A program made the translations under genes and the position numbers. Shown piece by piece: positions 49,008 to 58,532 of a DNA stretch of 64,000 bases (within the stretch, counting starts at the first letter, position 1; each line of letters opens with the position of its first letter). A model generated the notes under the pieces. It saw only the letters and a list, made by a program, of their open reading frames with translations. It had not been told where the DNA came from and searched no databases. Source of the DNA: Candidatus Rhodoferax bjergmarkensis. Its GTDB lineage: Bacteria; Pseudomonadota; Gammaproteobacteria; Burkholderiales; Burkholderiaceae_C. The stretch is from positions 558,001-622,000 of the forward strand of contig JADJFX010000002.1 of the NCBI GenBank assembly GCA_016708345.1. The letters run 5' to 3'.

Positions 49008-50113
49008 GTCAGACTGGTATCGACATTGCGGCGCTCCAGCGCCAAATACTCTTTGGACTGCATTTCATTCAACCGGGACACTGTCCGGGGAAATTCATGG
49101 GCCAGCGGGCCTTCGGTGTACAAAGCTTCCGGTGCCACTGCCGCGGAGAGAATCAGTTTGACCCGCCGGTCATACAGCACATCCACCAGCCAGGTAAAGC
49201 GCCGTGCTTCTGAGGCCATGCGCACCGGCATGTAGGGCACATCACTCAAAAAGATCGTGTGAAATTGCGATGCAATTTCAAGGTAATCATTTTGCGAACG
49301 TGGTCCTCCGCACAGCGCTTTGAAATCAAACCAAACCACGCCACCGGCCCGCCTGCGTGCCTTGATCTGGCGTGACTCTATGTTCAACAGGGGGTTTTCA
49401 TCGGGCGACGCCGCCAGCGCGTCAAATGCCTGCGCCATGGCACGATCAGCCACGGGCCCCATCGGAACATGGTAGAGCTGGACGGCTTCAAACGTGCCCC
49501 GGCGATAGTCGCAGCCGTTGTCCACGTTCATCACTTCCATCCGATCGTTGAGCAGCTCAATGGCTGGCAGGATGCGATCCCGGTGCCTGCCACCAGGGTA
49601 CAAATCATTGGGACGAAAATTGGAGGTAGTGACAAAACCCACCCCGTTGTCGAACAAAGCCGACAACAGCCGGTACAGAATCATCGCGTCGGTGATGTCG
49701 GCCACATGAAACTCATCAAAGCAGATCAGGCGGTAGCGTTTTGCCATGCGCTTGGCCAGCACATCCAGCGGGTTCGCTGTGCCCTTGAGGTCTGCGAGTT
49801 CGCGGTGCACCTCGCGCATGAACTCATGAAAATGCAAGCGCGTCTTGCGCCGCAGGGGAACTGCCTTGTAAAAGCAATCCATCAAAAAACTCTTGCCCCG
49901 CCCTACTCCACCGTACATGTAAACGCCACGGGGAATGTCGGGCCGGTTGATCAGCTTCTTGAGCGGATTGGATCGCTTGTGCTTGAACAGCGCCCATTCC
50001 TGCGCACAGCGCTCCAGCGCTTCAATTGCGCGCAGCTGGGCGGGATCGCCCACATAACCCCGAGCCAGCAGCTCCGCTTCGTAGGTTTGCTTGACACTTA
50101 ATGAATATGGCAC
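49004..50113 (-). CDS. zapE: Cell division ATPase ZapE (AFG1-like)
   Basis: The 369-residue AAA-type ATPase has Walker A YGGVGRGKSFLMDCFY and Walker B LICFDEFHVADI, plus the sensor TTSNFRPNDLYPGG. In E. coli ZapE acts at the Z-ring during constriction. The start is GTG 50113 (MPYSLSVKQTY). It follows the lpdA gene in transcription order, separated by repeat copy 7. Confidence 0.93.
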   Translation of the reverse strand: MPYSLSVKQTYEAELLARGYVGDPAQLRAIEALERCAQEWALFKHKRSNPLKKLINRPDIPRGVYMYGGVGRGKSFLMDCFYKAVPLRRKTRLHFHEFMREVHRELADLKGTANPLDVLAKRMAKRYRLICFDEFHVADITDAMILYRLLSALFDNGVGFVTTSNFRPNDLYPGGRHRDRILPAIELLNDRMEVMNVDNGCDYRRGTFEAVQLYHVPMGPVADRAMAQAFDALAASPDENPLLNIESRQIKARRRAGGVVWFDFKALCGGPRSQNDYLEIASQFHTIFLSDVPYMPVRMASEARRFTWLVDVLYDRRVKLILSAAVAPEALYTEGPLAHEFPRTVSRLNEMQSKEYLALERRNVDTSLT

Positions 50114-50124
50114 CTGACTGCTAC

Positions 50125-50175
50125 CAATTTAATAGCTGCTCGCGCAAGTAATACGTGCGCCAGAGGCCAATTTCA
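50125..50175 (+). repeat. Copy 7 of dispersed TAGCTGCT repeat
   Basis: Reads AATTTAATAGCTGCTCGCGC, AAGTAATACGTGCGCCAGAG, GCCAATTTC with the ATATAAAAAT extension also found at copy 6. It fills the 72-base gap between lpdA and zapE. Confidence 0.75.
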
Positions 50176-50185
50176 TATATAAAAA

Positions 50186-51613
50186 TCAAAAGTTCAACGC
50201 CCGCTTGTCAACCGCCAATGCAGCCTCCTTGGTCGCCTCGCTCAGGGACGGATGGGCGTGGCAGATGCGGGCAATGTCTTCGCTGCTGGCCCGGAACTCC
50301 ATGGCCACCACGCACTCGGCGATCAACTCACTGGCCATCGGGCCGACGATATGAACGCCCAAAATCTCGTCGGTAGTCGCATCCGCCAGCATCTTGACCA
50401 TACCGGTGGTGTCGCCCAGCGCGCGCGCGCGCCCATTGGCCAGAAACGGGAAACTGCCCGAGCGGTAGGCCCGCCCCGCCGCCTTGAGCTGCTGCTCGGT
50501 CTGCCCGACCCAGGCAATCTCGGGGCTGGTGTAGATCACCCAAGGAATGGTGTTGAAGTTGACATGACCGTGCTGGCCGGCAATGCGCTCGGCCACGGCA
50601 ACGCCCTCCTCCTCGGCCTTGTGCGCCAGCATCGGGCCGCGCACCACATCACCCACCGCCCAGACGCCGGGCAAATTGGTTTTGCACAGCTCATCGACCA
50701 CAATCGCGCCGCGCTCGTCCAGCTTCAAGCCGACCGCTTCGGCATTCAGGCCAATGGTGTTGGGCACCCGACCAATCGACACGATGAGCTTGTCCACATC
50801 CAGCGTCTGCGCCTCGCCCTTGGCATTGGTCCAGGCCACACTGACGCCCTTCTTGCTTTTTTTGACCTCGCCCACTTTGACGCCCAGTTCCACCTTGAGC
50901 CCCTGCTTGGTGAAGGCCTTGTGCGCTTCCTTGGCGATTTGCTCGTCCACCGCGCCCAAAAAGGTCGGCAAGCCTTCCAAAATGGTGACCTCAGCCCCCA
51001 AGCGACGCCAGACCGAGCCCATCTCCAGCCCAATCACGCCGGATCCAATCAGGCCCAGTTTTTTGGGCACCGCGCCAATGCGCAAGGCACCGTCATTCGA
51101 CAGAATCATCTCCTCATCAAACGGCGCGCCCGGCAAAGCCCGCGCATTGGAGCCGGTGGCCACAATGATCTGATTGCCAACCAAGGTTTCCTCCGCCGCG
51201 CCACTCACCATGATCTCATAAGCGCCGTCAGCCGCCTTCACAAACGCGCCACGGCCATGGAAAAAGCTGACCTTGTTTTTCTTCAGCAGGTACTGAATTC
51301 CGTCGTTGTTCTGCTTGACCACCGTGTCCTTGCGCGCCACCATCTTGGCCACGTCGATGCTGACGTTGCTGGCGCTGATGCCGTGCTCGGCAAAGTGGTG
51401 GTTGGCATGGTCAAAATGCTCGGACGATTGCAACAGCGCCTTGCTGGGAATGCAGCCCACGTTGGTGCAGGTGCCGCCCAGCGCCGGGCCACCCTTGCTG
51501 TTCTTCCACTCGTCGATGCAGGCCACGCTCTTGCCCAACTGGGCAGCGCGAATGGCCGCAATGTAGCCGCCGGGGCCACCACCGATCACGATCACGTCGA
51601 ATTGTTTACTCAT
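50186..51613 (-). CDS. lpdA: Dihydrolipoyl dehydrogenase (E3)
   Basis: The 475-residue flavoprotein reoxidises dihydrolipoyl groups with NAD+. It shows the FAD-binding [17 protein letters not shown], the redox disulfide C49/C54 in [18 protein letters not shown]-binding [13 protein letters not shown] and the C-terminal HAHPSLSEA with the catalytic histidine. It is the third gene of the odhA-odhB-lpdA order and so serves 2-oxoglutarate dehydrogenase. Confidence 0.96.
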   Translation of the reverse strand: MSKQFDVIVIGGGPGGYIAAIRAAQLGKSVACIDEWKNSKGGPALGGTCTNVGCIPSKALLQSSEHFDHANHHFAEHGISASNVSIDVAKMVARKDTVVKQNNDGIQYLLKKNKVSFFHGRGAFVKAADGAYEIMVSGAAEETLVGNQIIVATGSNARALPGAPFDEEMILSNDGALRIGAVPKKLGLIGSGVIGLEMGSVWRRLGAEVTILEGLPTFLGAVDEQIAKEAHKAFTKQGLKVELGVKVGEVKKSKKGVSVAWTNAKGEAQTLDVDKLIVSIGRVPNTIGLNAEAVGLKLDERGAIVVDELCKTNLPGVWAVGDVVRGPMLAHKAEEEGVAVAERIAGQHGHVNFNTIPWVIYTSPEIAWVGQTEQQLKAAGRAYRSGSFPFLANGRARALGDTTGMVKMLADATTDEILGVHIVGPMASELIAECVVAMEFRASSEDIARICHAHPSLSEATKEAALAVDKRALNF

Positions 51614-51700
51614 ATTGTTTCTCGCTTCAATTTTCAGTCCCTACACGGAGCGCGTGCCTTCGCTCAGGAACACCGCGGAACTGGCTCTGCCAGGCCGCTG

Positions 51701-51763
51701 GTGTTGCCCCCTGCAAGGGGGAAAGCGAAACGCACGCAGTGCGCGTAGCCGGGGGGTGTGCCT
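51701..51763 (-). repeat. Intergenic palindromic repeat, CCCCC-N5-GGGGG type
   Basis: In the odhB-lpdA gap lie CCCCC-tgcaa-GGGGG (51707-51711/51717-51721) and, just after it, GCAC-GCA-GTGC (51732-51735/51739-51742), ending GTAGCCGGGGGG. I recall this compound motif as a common intergenic repeat in Comamonadaceae. It may form a transcript-processing or attenuating structure inside the operon. Confidence 0.55.
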
Positions 51764-51770
51764 AATCAAT

Positions 51771-53036
51771 TCAGATATCAAACAAAAGACGTGCCGGGTC
51801 TTCCAGCGCTTCTTTCATGGCCACCAGCCCCAGCACGGCTTCGCGGCCGTCGATGATGCGGTGGTCGTAGCTCATGGCCAGGTAGTTGATGGGGCGAATC
51901 ACGATTTGCCCGTTTTCCACCACGGCGCGGTCCTTGGTGGCGTGAACCCCCAAAATGGCCGATTGCGGCGGGTTGATGATGGGGGTGGACAGCATGGAGC
52001 CGAACACACCACCGTTGCTGATGGAGAAGGTGCCGCCAGTCATGTCCTCAATGCCCAGCTTGCCGTCGCGCGCCTTGGCACCAAACTCGGCAATCTTCTT
52101 CTCGATGTCGGCAAAACTCATCTGGTCGGCATTGCGCAAAATAGGTACCACCAAACCGCGTGGCGAACCAACAGCGATACCGATGTCAAAGAAGCCGTGG
52201 TAGACGATGTCGTTGCCATCGACCGAAGCATTGAGCATCGGAAACTTCTTGAGTGCATGCACCGCAGCCTTGACAAAAAAGCTCATGAAGCCGATTTTGA
52301 CGCCGTGCTCCTTCTCGAACTTTTCCTGGAAGCGCTTGCGCATTTCCATCACTGGGGCCATGTTGACCTCGTTGAAGGTGGTCAGGATGGCGTTGCTGGC
52401 TTGTGATTGCAGCAAGCGCTCAGCCACACGGGCACGCAAGCGGCTCATCGGCACGCGCTGCTCGGGTCGCTCCCCCAGATTCAACTTCGGCAGGGTCGTA
52501 ACTTGAGGCAAATAAGTGGCTGCTGCGCCCGCAGGCATTGCGGGAGCAGCTACTGTTTTAGTAGCAACTGGTGCTGGTGCAGCCATGGCGGCCAATACAT
52601 CACCCTTGGTAACCCGGCCATCTTTGCCGGTACCTGGCACCGAACCGGCAGCCAAGGTGTTGTCGGCCATCAGTTTGGCGGCCGCTGGCATGGCAACTCC
52701 CGCCATGGACGCGGCTGCAGCCGAAGCAACAACCGCTGCTGAGGCGGCAGGTGCAACGGCCACCGCAGCAGCTGGTGCCGTAGCTCCCGCCTTGGCTTCG
52801 GTGTCGATGCGGGCGATCAACTGCTCGGCAGCCACAGTGGCACCATCGGCTTGCACCAGCTCAACCAGCACGCCCGCGGCGGGCGCGGGCACTTCCAGCA
52901 CCACCTTATCGGTTTCCACTTCGATCAGGATCTCATCCATGGCAACAGCGTCGCCCACCTTCTTTTTCCATTGCAACAGCGTAGCCTCGGCCACGGATTC
53001 CGACAACTGCGGTACTTTGACTTCTACGATTGACAT
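51771..53036 (-). CDS. odhB: 2-oxoglutarate dehydrogenase E2 (dihydrolipoyl succinyltransferase)
   Basis: The 421-residue E2 has one lipoyl domain with K44 in [12 protein letters not shown], an Ala/Pro-rich linker, a peripheral subunit-binding domain ([20 protein letters not shown]) and the catalytic domain with [13 protein letters not shown]. It transfers succinyl to CoA. ATG 53036 gives the standard [14 protein letters not shown]; the longer frame is not supported. Confidence 0.96.
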   Translation of the reverse strand: MSIVEVKVPQLSESVAEATLLQWKKKVGDAVAMDEILIEVETDKVVLEVPAPAAGVLVELVQADGATVAAEQLIARIDTEAKAGATAPAAAVAVAPAASAAVVASAAAASMAGVAMPAAAKLMADNTLAAGSVPGTGKDGRVTKGDVLAAMAAPAPVATKTVAAPAMPAGAAATYLPQVTTLPKLNLGERPEQRVPMSRLRARVAERLLQSQASNAILTTFNEVNMAPVMEMRKRFQEKFEKEHGVKIGFMSFFVKAAVHALKKFPMLNASVDGNDIVYHGFFDIGIAVGSPRGLVVPILRNADQMSFADIEKKIAEFGAKARDGKLGIEDMTGGTFSISNGGVFGSMLSTPIINPPQSAILGVHATKDRAVVENGQIVIRPINYLAMSYDHRIIDGREAVLGLVAMKEALEDPARLLFDI

Positions 53037-53129
53037 ATCAATTCTTTCTAAAACCAGGGGCCGCTCTTGCGCTGTGCCCCAACTGATGAAGATGTGTGGC
53101 ACAAGCCCTTGGCGTGTGCCCCCGGTGGT

Positions 53130-56045
53130 TTAAGCCTTGGTCAGTACAAAGCCTTTGAGCTTGGCAAACGCGCCTTCGACCAGCGCCTTTTGTTGCTCTT
53201 GATGCAGTTGCGAGTAACCCGCCGCCGGCGAGGCGGATGCAGCGCGGCCGGAATAACCCAGCTTTTGCCCATCAAGCATGTTTTCGTGGATGTAGTGCTG
53301 CACAAAGAACCAGGCACCCTGGTTTTGCGGCTCATCCTGGCACCAGACGACCTCCGCTGCGTGCGTATATTTCTTCAGCTCGGTCGCAAAAGCCTTGTGC
53401 GGGAATGGGTACAACTGCTCCACACGAACAATGGCCGTGTCAGCGCTGCCGATTTCCTCACGCTTTTTGACCAGATCGTAGTAAACCTTGCCCGAGCAAA
53501 CCACCACCCTTTTGACCTTGTCGGCCTTTTTGATGACCTCTTCCTTGTTCTCAGGGATGACGGTTTGGAAACTGCCTTTGGTGAACTCGGACAGAGGCGA
53601 AGCTGCATCCTTGGCCCGTAACAGCGACTTGGGCGTCATGATGATGAGCGGTTTGCGCAGATTGCGCACCATCTGACGGCGCAAAATGTGGAAAATCTGG
53701 CTCGCCGTGGTGGGCTGTACCACCTGCATATTGGTGTCTGCGCTCAATTGCATGAAGCGCTCGAGCCGGGCCGAGCTGTGCTCCGGTCCTTGCCCTTCAT
53801 AACCGTGCGGCAGCATCAGGGTAATGCCGTTGACACGCCCCCACTTGACCTCGCCCGAAGCAATAAACTGGTCAATCACCACCTGCGCACCGTTGGCAAA
53901 GTCGCCAAATTGCGCTTCCCAGATCACCAGCGTGTTGGGGTCGTTGGACGCGTAGCCGTACTCAAAGGCCAGCACGGCTTCTTCCGACAAGATGGAGTCG
54001 ATCACAACAAACGGGGCCTGCCCTTCGGCCACGTTTTGCAACGGCGTGTAGGTGCCCTCGTCAAACTTTTCGCGGTTTTGATCGTGAATCACGGCATGAC
54101 GGTGGGTGAAGGTGCCACGGCCACAGTCTTCGCCCGAAAGACGCACCGGGTAGCCGCTTGCCACCAGTGAGGCAAACGCCATGTGCTCGCCCATGCCCCA
54201 ATCGACCGAAATTTCGCCGCGCCCCATGGCGGCACGGTCCGCATAGACTTTTTTCACCAACTGGTGCGGGGTGATGGTGTCGGGCAGCGTGGTCAGCCGA
54301 CTCGCCAATCGTTTCCACTCTGCCATTGGAATGGCTGTGTCACCCGCGTCGGTCCACTTTTTGCCCAGAAAAGGAACCCAATCGACGGCAAATTTACTCT
54401 TGAAGTTGGTCAGCACCGGGTCAAAGGTGTTTTTGCCCGCATCCAGCGCCGCGCGCGTGGCCTTCACCATGTCGTCACCCAGTGTGGCACCGAACCCTTG
54501 GGCACTCAATTTATCGGCATACAGCTTGCGGGTGCCGGGATGCAGGGCGATTTTCTTGTACATCAGAGGCTGGGTCAGCGCGGGCGTGTCCTGCTCGTTG
54601 TGGCCTAGTTTGCGGAAGCAAATGATGTCCACCACCACGTCTTTCTGGAACTCCATGCGGAATTGCAGCGCCAGTTGAGTGGCCAGCACCACGGCTTCGG
54701 GGTCGTCTCCGTTCACATGCAGCACCGGTGCTTCAATCATCTTGACCACGTCGGAGCAGTACAGCGTAGAGCGGTTGTCGCGCGGGTCGCTGGTGGTAAA
54801 ACCGATCTGGTTATTGATGACGATGTGAATCGTGCCGCCAGTGGTGTAGCCGCGCGTTTCGGCCAAAGCCAGCGTCTCCATTACCACGCCCTGCCCTGCA
54901 AAAGCGGCGTCACCGTGGACCAGCACGGGCAACACCTGCTTGCCCTTGGGGTCGGAGCGACGGTCCATGCGCGCGCGAACCGAGCCTTCCACCACCGGGT
55001 TGACGATTTCAAGGTGCGAGGGGTTGAAAGCCAGTGTCAGATGCACCGGGCCGCCGGGGGTCGACACATCGGAGCTGAAGCCCTGGTGGTATTTAACGTC
55101 GCCACTGGGCAAGTCTTCAGGCGCTGTGTGGTCAAACTCGGCAAACAGACTGGCGGGCATTTTGCCCAGTGAGTTGACCAATACGTTCAGACGGCCCCGG
55201 TGCGCCATTCCGATCACAATTTCTTGCAAACCAATGGCACCGCCGCCTTGAATCAGCTCGTCCATGGAGGCAATGAAACTCTCGCCACCTTCGAGCGAAA
55301 AACGCTTTTGGCCGACATATTTGGTGTGGAGAAAACGCTCCAAACCTTCCGCCGCCGTCAAACGGTCCAATATGTGCAACTTTTTCTCGGCACTGAAATT
55401 GGGCTTGCTGCGAATGGCTTCGAGCTTTTGCTGCCACCAGCGCTTTTGATTCTGGTCGGTGATGTACTGGTACTCCGCACCAATCGAGCCGCAATACGTT
55501 TCCCGCAACGCATTGAGCAGCTCGCGCAAGCTCATGGACTCGCGTCCAAAGAACGTGTTGCTGGTGTTGTAAACAGTTTCCTGGTCGGCATCGGTGAAGC
55601 CGTAAAAAGCTGGCTCCAGCTCAGGAATTTTTTCGCGCTCCGAACGCTTGAGCGGGTCCAGATCAGCCCAGCGGGCACCCACGTTGCGGTAAGCCGCAAT
55701 AAGCTGCTGTACTGCCGTGCGCTTGCGGCCCATTTCGGAATCGGCCCCCGTGGCCATGACCGTCCTGGTGCCACCCTGTTTGGCGCGTTCGGCAAAGGCA
55801 TTGATCACCGGCTGGTGGGGGACATCACGCGAGCTGGTGCCATCCAAGGCGGGCACGTGCTGCAAAGCATCGAAATATTCGCGCCAGGTTTCGGGCACGC
55901 TGCCGGGATTGGCGAGGTAGTTTTCGTACATCTCTTCGACATACGGGGCATTGCCACCAAACAAATAGGTATTGCTTTGGTAGGCTTGGTAAACAGACGT
56001 CGTGTTTGCCGCTGTAGCCGCCCTTTGGGACGATGACTCACTCAT
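53130..56045 (-). CDS. odhA: 2-oxoglutarate dehydrogenase E1
   Basis: The 971-residue thiamine diphosphate enzyme decarboxylates 2-oxoglutarate in the TCA cycle. Conserved segments include YLFGGNAPYVEEMYENYL, GMAHRGRLNVLVN, HGDAAFAGQGVVMETL and LMLPHGYEGQGPEHSSAR. An NNQIGFTTSD motif marks the cofactor site. GGAG lies 11 bases before ATG 56045, and a GTTTCCC-TTG-GGGAAAC hairpin sits just upstream. Confidence 0.97.
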   Translation of the reverse strand: MSESSSQRAATAANTTSVYQAYQSNTYLFGGNAPYVEEMYENYLANPGSVPETWREYFDALQHVPALDGTSSRDVPHQPVINAFAERAKQGGTRTVMATGADSEMGRKRTAVQQLIAAYRNVGARWADLDPLKRSEREKIPELEPAFYGFTDADQETVYNTSNTFFGRESMSLRELLNALRETYCGSIGAEYQYITDQNQKRWWQQKLEAIRSKPNFSAEKKLHILDRLTAAEGLERFLHTKYVGQKRFSLEGGESFIASMDELIQGGGAIGLQEIVIGMAHRGRLNVLVNSLGKMPASLFAEFDHTAPEDLPSGDVKYHQGFSSDVSTPGGPVHLTLAFNPSHLEIVNPVVEGSVRARMDRRSDPKGKQVLPVLVHGDAAFAGQGVVMETLALAETRGYTTGGTIHIVINNQIGFTTSDPRDNRSTLYCSDVVKMIEAPVLHVNGDDPEAVVLATQLALQFRMEFQKDVVVDIICFRKLGHNEQDTPALTQPLMYKKIALHPGTRKLYADKLSAQGFGATLGDDMVKATRAALDAGKNTFDPVLTNFKSKFAVDWVPFLGKKWTDAGDTAIPMAEWKRLASRLTTLPDTITPHQLVKKVYADRAAMGRGEISVDWGMGEHMAFASLVASGYPVRLSGEDCGRGTFTHRHAVIHDQNREKFDEGTYTPLQNVAEGQAPFVVIDSILSEEAVLAFEYGYASNDPNTLVIWEAQFGDFANGAQVVIDQFIASGEVKWGRVNGITLMLPHGYEGQGPEHSSARLERFMQLSADTNMQVVQPTTASQIFHILRRQMVRNLRKPLIIMTPKSLLRAKDAASPLSEFTKGSFQTVIPENKEEVIKKADKVKRVVVCSGKVYYDLVKKREEIGSADTAIVRVEQLYPFPHKAFATELKKYTHAAEVVWCQDEPQNQGAWFFVQHYIHENMLDGQKLGYSGRAASASPAAGYSQLHQEQQKALVEGAFAKLKGFVLTKA

Positions 56046-56060
56046 TTTTCGCTGAACTCC

Positions 56061-56077
56061 GTTTCCCTTGGGGAAAC
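56061..56077. promoter_or_regulatory. GTTTCCC/GGGAAAC hairpin in the odhA leader
   Basis: A perfect seven-base inverted repeat with a three-base loop lies 16-32 bases before the odhA start, next to its GGAG site. It could be an operator or an RNA element affecting translation. Confidence 0.45.
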
Positions 56078-56238
56078 ATTAGCTGGTTAAAGCTGTTTGT
56101 TGATTAACCTTCCGCGGCACGGCTTGACCGATTGGCGGATGCGACTGTGGCAGTGGAAGGGCCTAGTAACTCCGGGGATTGTGCCAGCAAATCGGCAGTA
56201 GGCGAAAACGCCACCAAAAAACAACGCCCCGAAAACAA

Positions 56239-58164
56239 CTACCCAAGTTCAATTACTTTCGGCAGCGCGTACCCAGCCACCATATCCCTGATTTGCTGCA
56301 AAGCGGCCGGATCGTCCATGGTCGTCAGGTCACCCGGGTCACGCCCCTCACACACCGCCTGCACCGCCCGGCGCAGCAATTTTCCACTGCGGGTTTTGGG
56401 CAGAACGGTCACAAAACGCACCCGCGCCGGGCGCGCAATGGCGCCCAAGTCTTTGTCCACCAAGGCCATGATCTCGCCCTCCAATTGGAGCCGCGCGGCC
56501 TCGTCGGGCACCAAGCCAGCGTCCTTGACCACGGCAAAAGCCATCGCCACTTGCCCCTTGAGCTGATCGGCCACCCCCACCACCGCCACCTCGGCCACAT
56601 TGGGGTGGGCCGAAATGCTCTCTTCAATCTCGCGCGTGCCCAAGCGGTGACCCGCCACGTTGATCACGTCGTCGGTACGGCCCAGAATGAAAAAGTAACC
56701 ATCGGCATCGCGAATGCCCCAGTCAAACGTGCTGTACACCAGCTTGCCCGGTACACTGGACCAATAGGTTTTGACAAAGCGTTCGTCATCGCCCCACACC
56801 GTTTGCAAACAGCCCGGCGGCAGCGGCCCTTCAATCGCCACCACGCCCTTCTGGTTGGCCCCAAGCAGCTCTGCGCCAGTCTGGTCGTCCAGCAGCTTCA
56901 CGTCGAAGCCATACACCGCCTTGCCCGGCGAACCGAACTTGGTAGCCGTAGGCTCCACCCCGTTGCACACCGCCAAAATCGGCCAACCCGTTTCGGTTTG
57001 CCAGTAGTTGTCGATGATGGGCTTGTTTAAACCCTGGCTGATCCACTGCGCGGTGGGCTCGTCCAGCGGCTCACCGGCCAGAAACAGCGCGCGCAGGCTG
57101 GAAAGATCGTACCGGGTCAGCAAGGCCGGGTCCTGCTTTTTGAGCACCCGCACCGCCGTGGGTGCGCTGAACATGACGGTCACCTTGTACTTTTCCACCA
57201 AACTCCACCAGATGCCGCCATCGGGCCGAATCGGCAGCCCCTCGTACATGATGGTGGCCATACCGGCAATCAAAGGGCCGTAGATGATGTAGCTGTGCCC
57301 CACTACCCAGCCAATGTCACTGGTCGAAAAATAGGTTTCCCCCGCCTTGCCGCAGTAAATATGACGCATCGAAGCCGCCAACGCCACTGCATAGCCGCCC
57401 GTATCGCGCTGCACGCCTTTGGGCTTGCCGGTGGTGCCGCTGGTGTACAGCGTGTAGCTGGGGTGGGTGGCGTCCAGCCACTCACAAGCCACCTGTGCAT
57501 GCAGGTGTTTTTGCCGCATAGCGCCCCACAGATGGTCGCGTCCAGCTATCAAATTCATAGTCACCAGCTGCCGGTCCACCAGCAACACTGCCGCCGGCTT
57601 GTGCATTGACAGTGAAATGGCCTCGTCCAGCAGTGGCTTGTAAGCCACCGCCTTGCCGCCGCGCGAACCCGCGTCGGCACTGATCACCAGTTTGGGCGTG
57701 GCGTCTTCAATACGTGAGGCCAAAGAGCCCGACGCAAAACCACCAAACACCACGGAGTGAATGGCCCCAATGCGGGCACAAGCCAGCATGGCAAAAGCAG
57801 CCTCGGCGATCATCGGCATATAGATCAGCACCCGATCCCCCTTTTGCACGCCCAAGTCCTTGAGCGTGGCCGCCATGCGCTGCACCTCGGCGTGCAGTTC
57901 ATGAAAGGAATAGACCTTTTCCTCGTTGGTTTCGGTGGAAACGTAAATCAGCGCCGCCTGATGCGCACGGTCTTTCAGGTGTCGGTCCACCGCGTTGTGG
58001 CACAAGTTGGTGGTGCCGCCAACAAACCATTTGGCGAATGGAGGATGACTGTAATCGCAGATTTGCGCAGGGGGCGTTTGCCAGTCTACAAGCTGGGCCT
58101 GCTCGGACCAGAAAGCATCCCGCTCGGTCAATGATCGGCGGTGAAAGTCAGCATAGCTCGTCAT
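56239..58164 (-). CDS. prpE: Propionate--CoA ligase
   Basis: This AMP-forming acyl-CoA synthetase activates propionate (or acetate) to the CoA ester. It has 641 residues, the AMP-binding motif TLYTSGTTGKPKG and the acetylatable lysine in PKTRSGKLLRR. The N-terminus TSYADFHRRSLTERDAFW and VAEVAVVGVADQLKGQVAMA fit PrpE better than AcsA. ATG 58164 follows GGAGACACAAAA; the extra 22 upstream codons are excluded by that site. A terminator-like hairpin lies in its leader. Acetyl-CoA synthetase activity is the main alternative. Confidence 0.9.
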   Translation of the reverse strand: MTSYADFHRRSLTERDAFWSEQAQLVDWQTPPAQICDYSHPPFAKWFVGGTTNLCHNAVDRHLKDRAHQAALIYVSTETNEEKVYSFHELHAEVQRMAATLKDLGVQKGDRVLIYMPMIAEAAFAMLACARIGAIHSVVFGGFASGSLASRIEDATPKLVISADAGSRGGKAVAYKPLLDEAISLSMHKPAAVLLVDRQLVTMNLIAGRDHLWGAMRQKHLHAQVACEWLDATHPSYTLYTSGTTGKPKGVQRDTGGYAVALAASMRHIYCGKAGETYFSTSDIGWVVGHSYIIYGPLIAGMATIMYEGLPIRPDGGIWWSLVEKYKVTVMFSAPTAVRVLKKQDPALLTRYDLSSLRALFLAGEPLDEPTAQWISQGLNKPIIDNYWQTETGWPILAVCNGVEPTATKFGSPGKAVYGFDVKLLDDQTGAELLGANQKGVVAIEGPLPPGCLQTVWGDDERFVKTYWSSVPGKLVYSTFDWGIRDADGYFFILGRTDDVINVAGHRLGTREIEESISAHPNVAEVAVVGVADQLKGQVAMAFAVVKDAGLVPDEAARLQLEGEIMALVDKDLGAIARPARVRFVTVLPKTRSGKLLRRAVQAVCEGRDPGDLTTMDDPAALQQIRDMVAGYALPKVIELG

Positions 58165-58532
58165 TTTTGTGTCTCCTGTCGGGTCATTCACGTGAAAAAA
58201 CGAACTTTCATGATTCGGGGTGCTGCGCATTGCGAATCATGAAAGTCAGGGATGCGTTGCATTGTGACCCGGCAACTTGCAAAGAACTGACGTCTGGCGG
58301 TGAACTTGAATCGGTCCTTCGAACTTCCTGCGAACAATTGCAAGACTGATTCAACTAATTTTCAGACATCCTTGATGCTAAAGTTCCACGGCTGTTCACT
58401 GTGACAAGCTGACTTGGGTAGCCCGCAAACCGAGTCGGTCTCAAATTTTTCGGACTTCGTTCAACTCCACCCCCGCGCGTTTTCCGCATACATGGAGTTC
58501 ACCCGAAAAATGCGTGAAATCACGCCTGTTGC
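58165..58532. other. Divergent promoter region between prpE and the lipoprotein gene
   Basis: Besides the leader hairpin at 58204-58246 this 368-base gap shows no open frame of interest. It should contain promoters for both divergent genes, but no clear sigma-70 or sigma-54 element was found. Confidence 0.5.
58204..58246 (-). promoter_or_regulatory. Terminator-like hairpin in the prpE leader (possible attenuator)
   Basis: On the minus strand ACTTTCATGATTCG-N15-CGAATCATGAAAGT forms a perfect 14-base stem. TCG and six T follow. It sits 40 bases before the prpE ATG, with no minus-strand gene ending nearby that it could terminate. Confidence 0.6.

Noticed and set aside
50252..51748. 498-codon plus frame opposite lpdA
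   Set aside because: Shadow of lpdA; composition bias only.
57545..57562. Additional dispersed-repeat copy inside prpE (AGCTATCAAATTCATAG)
   Set aside because: Only the 13-base head matches; dyad and tail are absent, and the residues fit the protein family.
56239..58164. Acetyl-CoA synthetase (acsA) as the primary name
   Set aside because: N-terminal and C-terminal signatures fit PrpE better, although activity on acetate remains possible.
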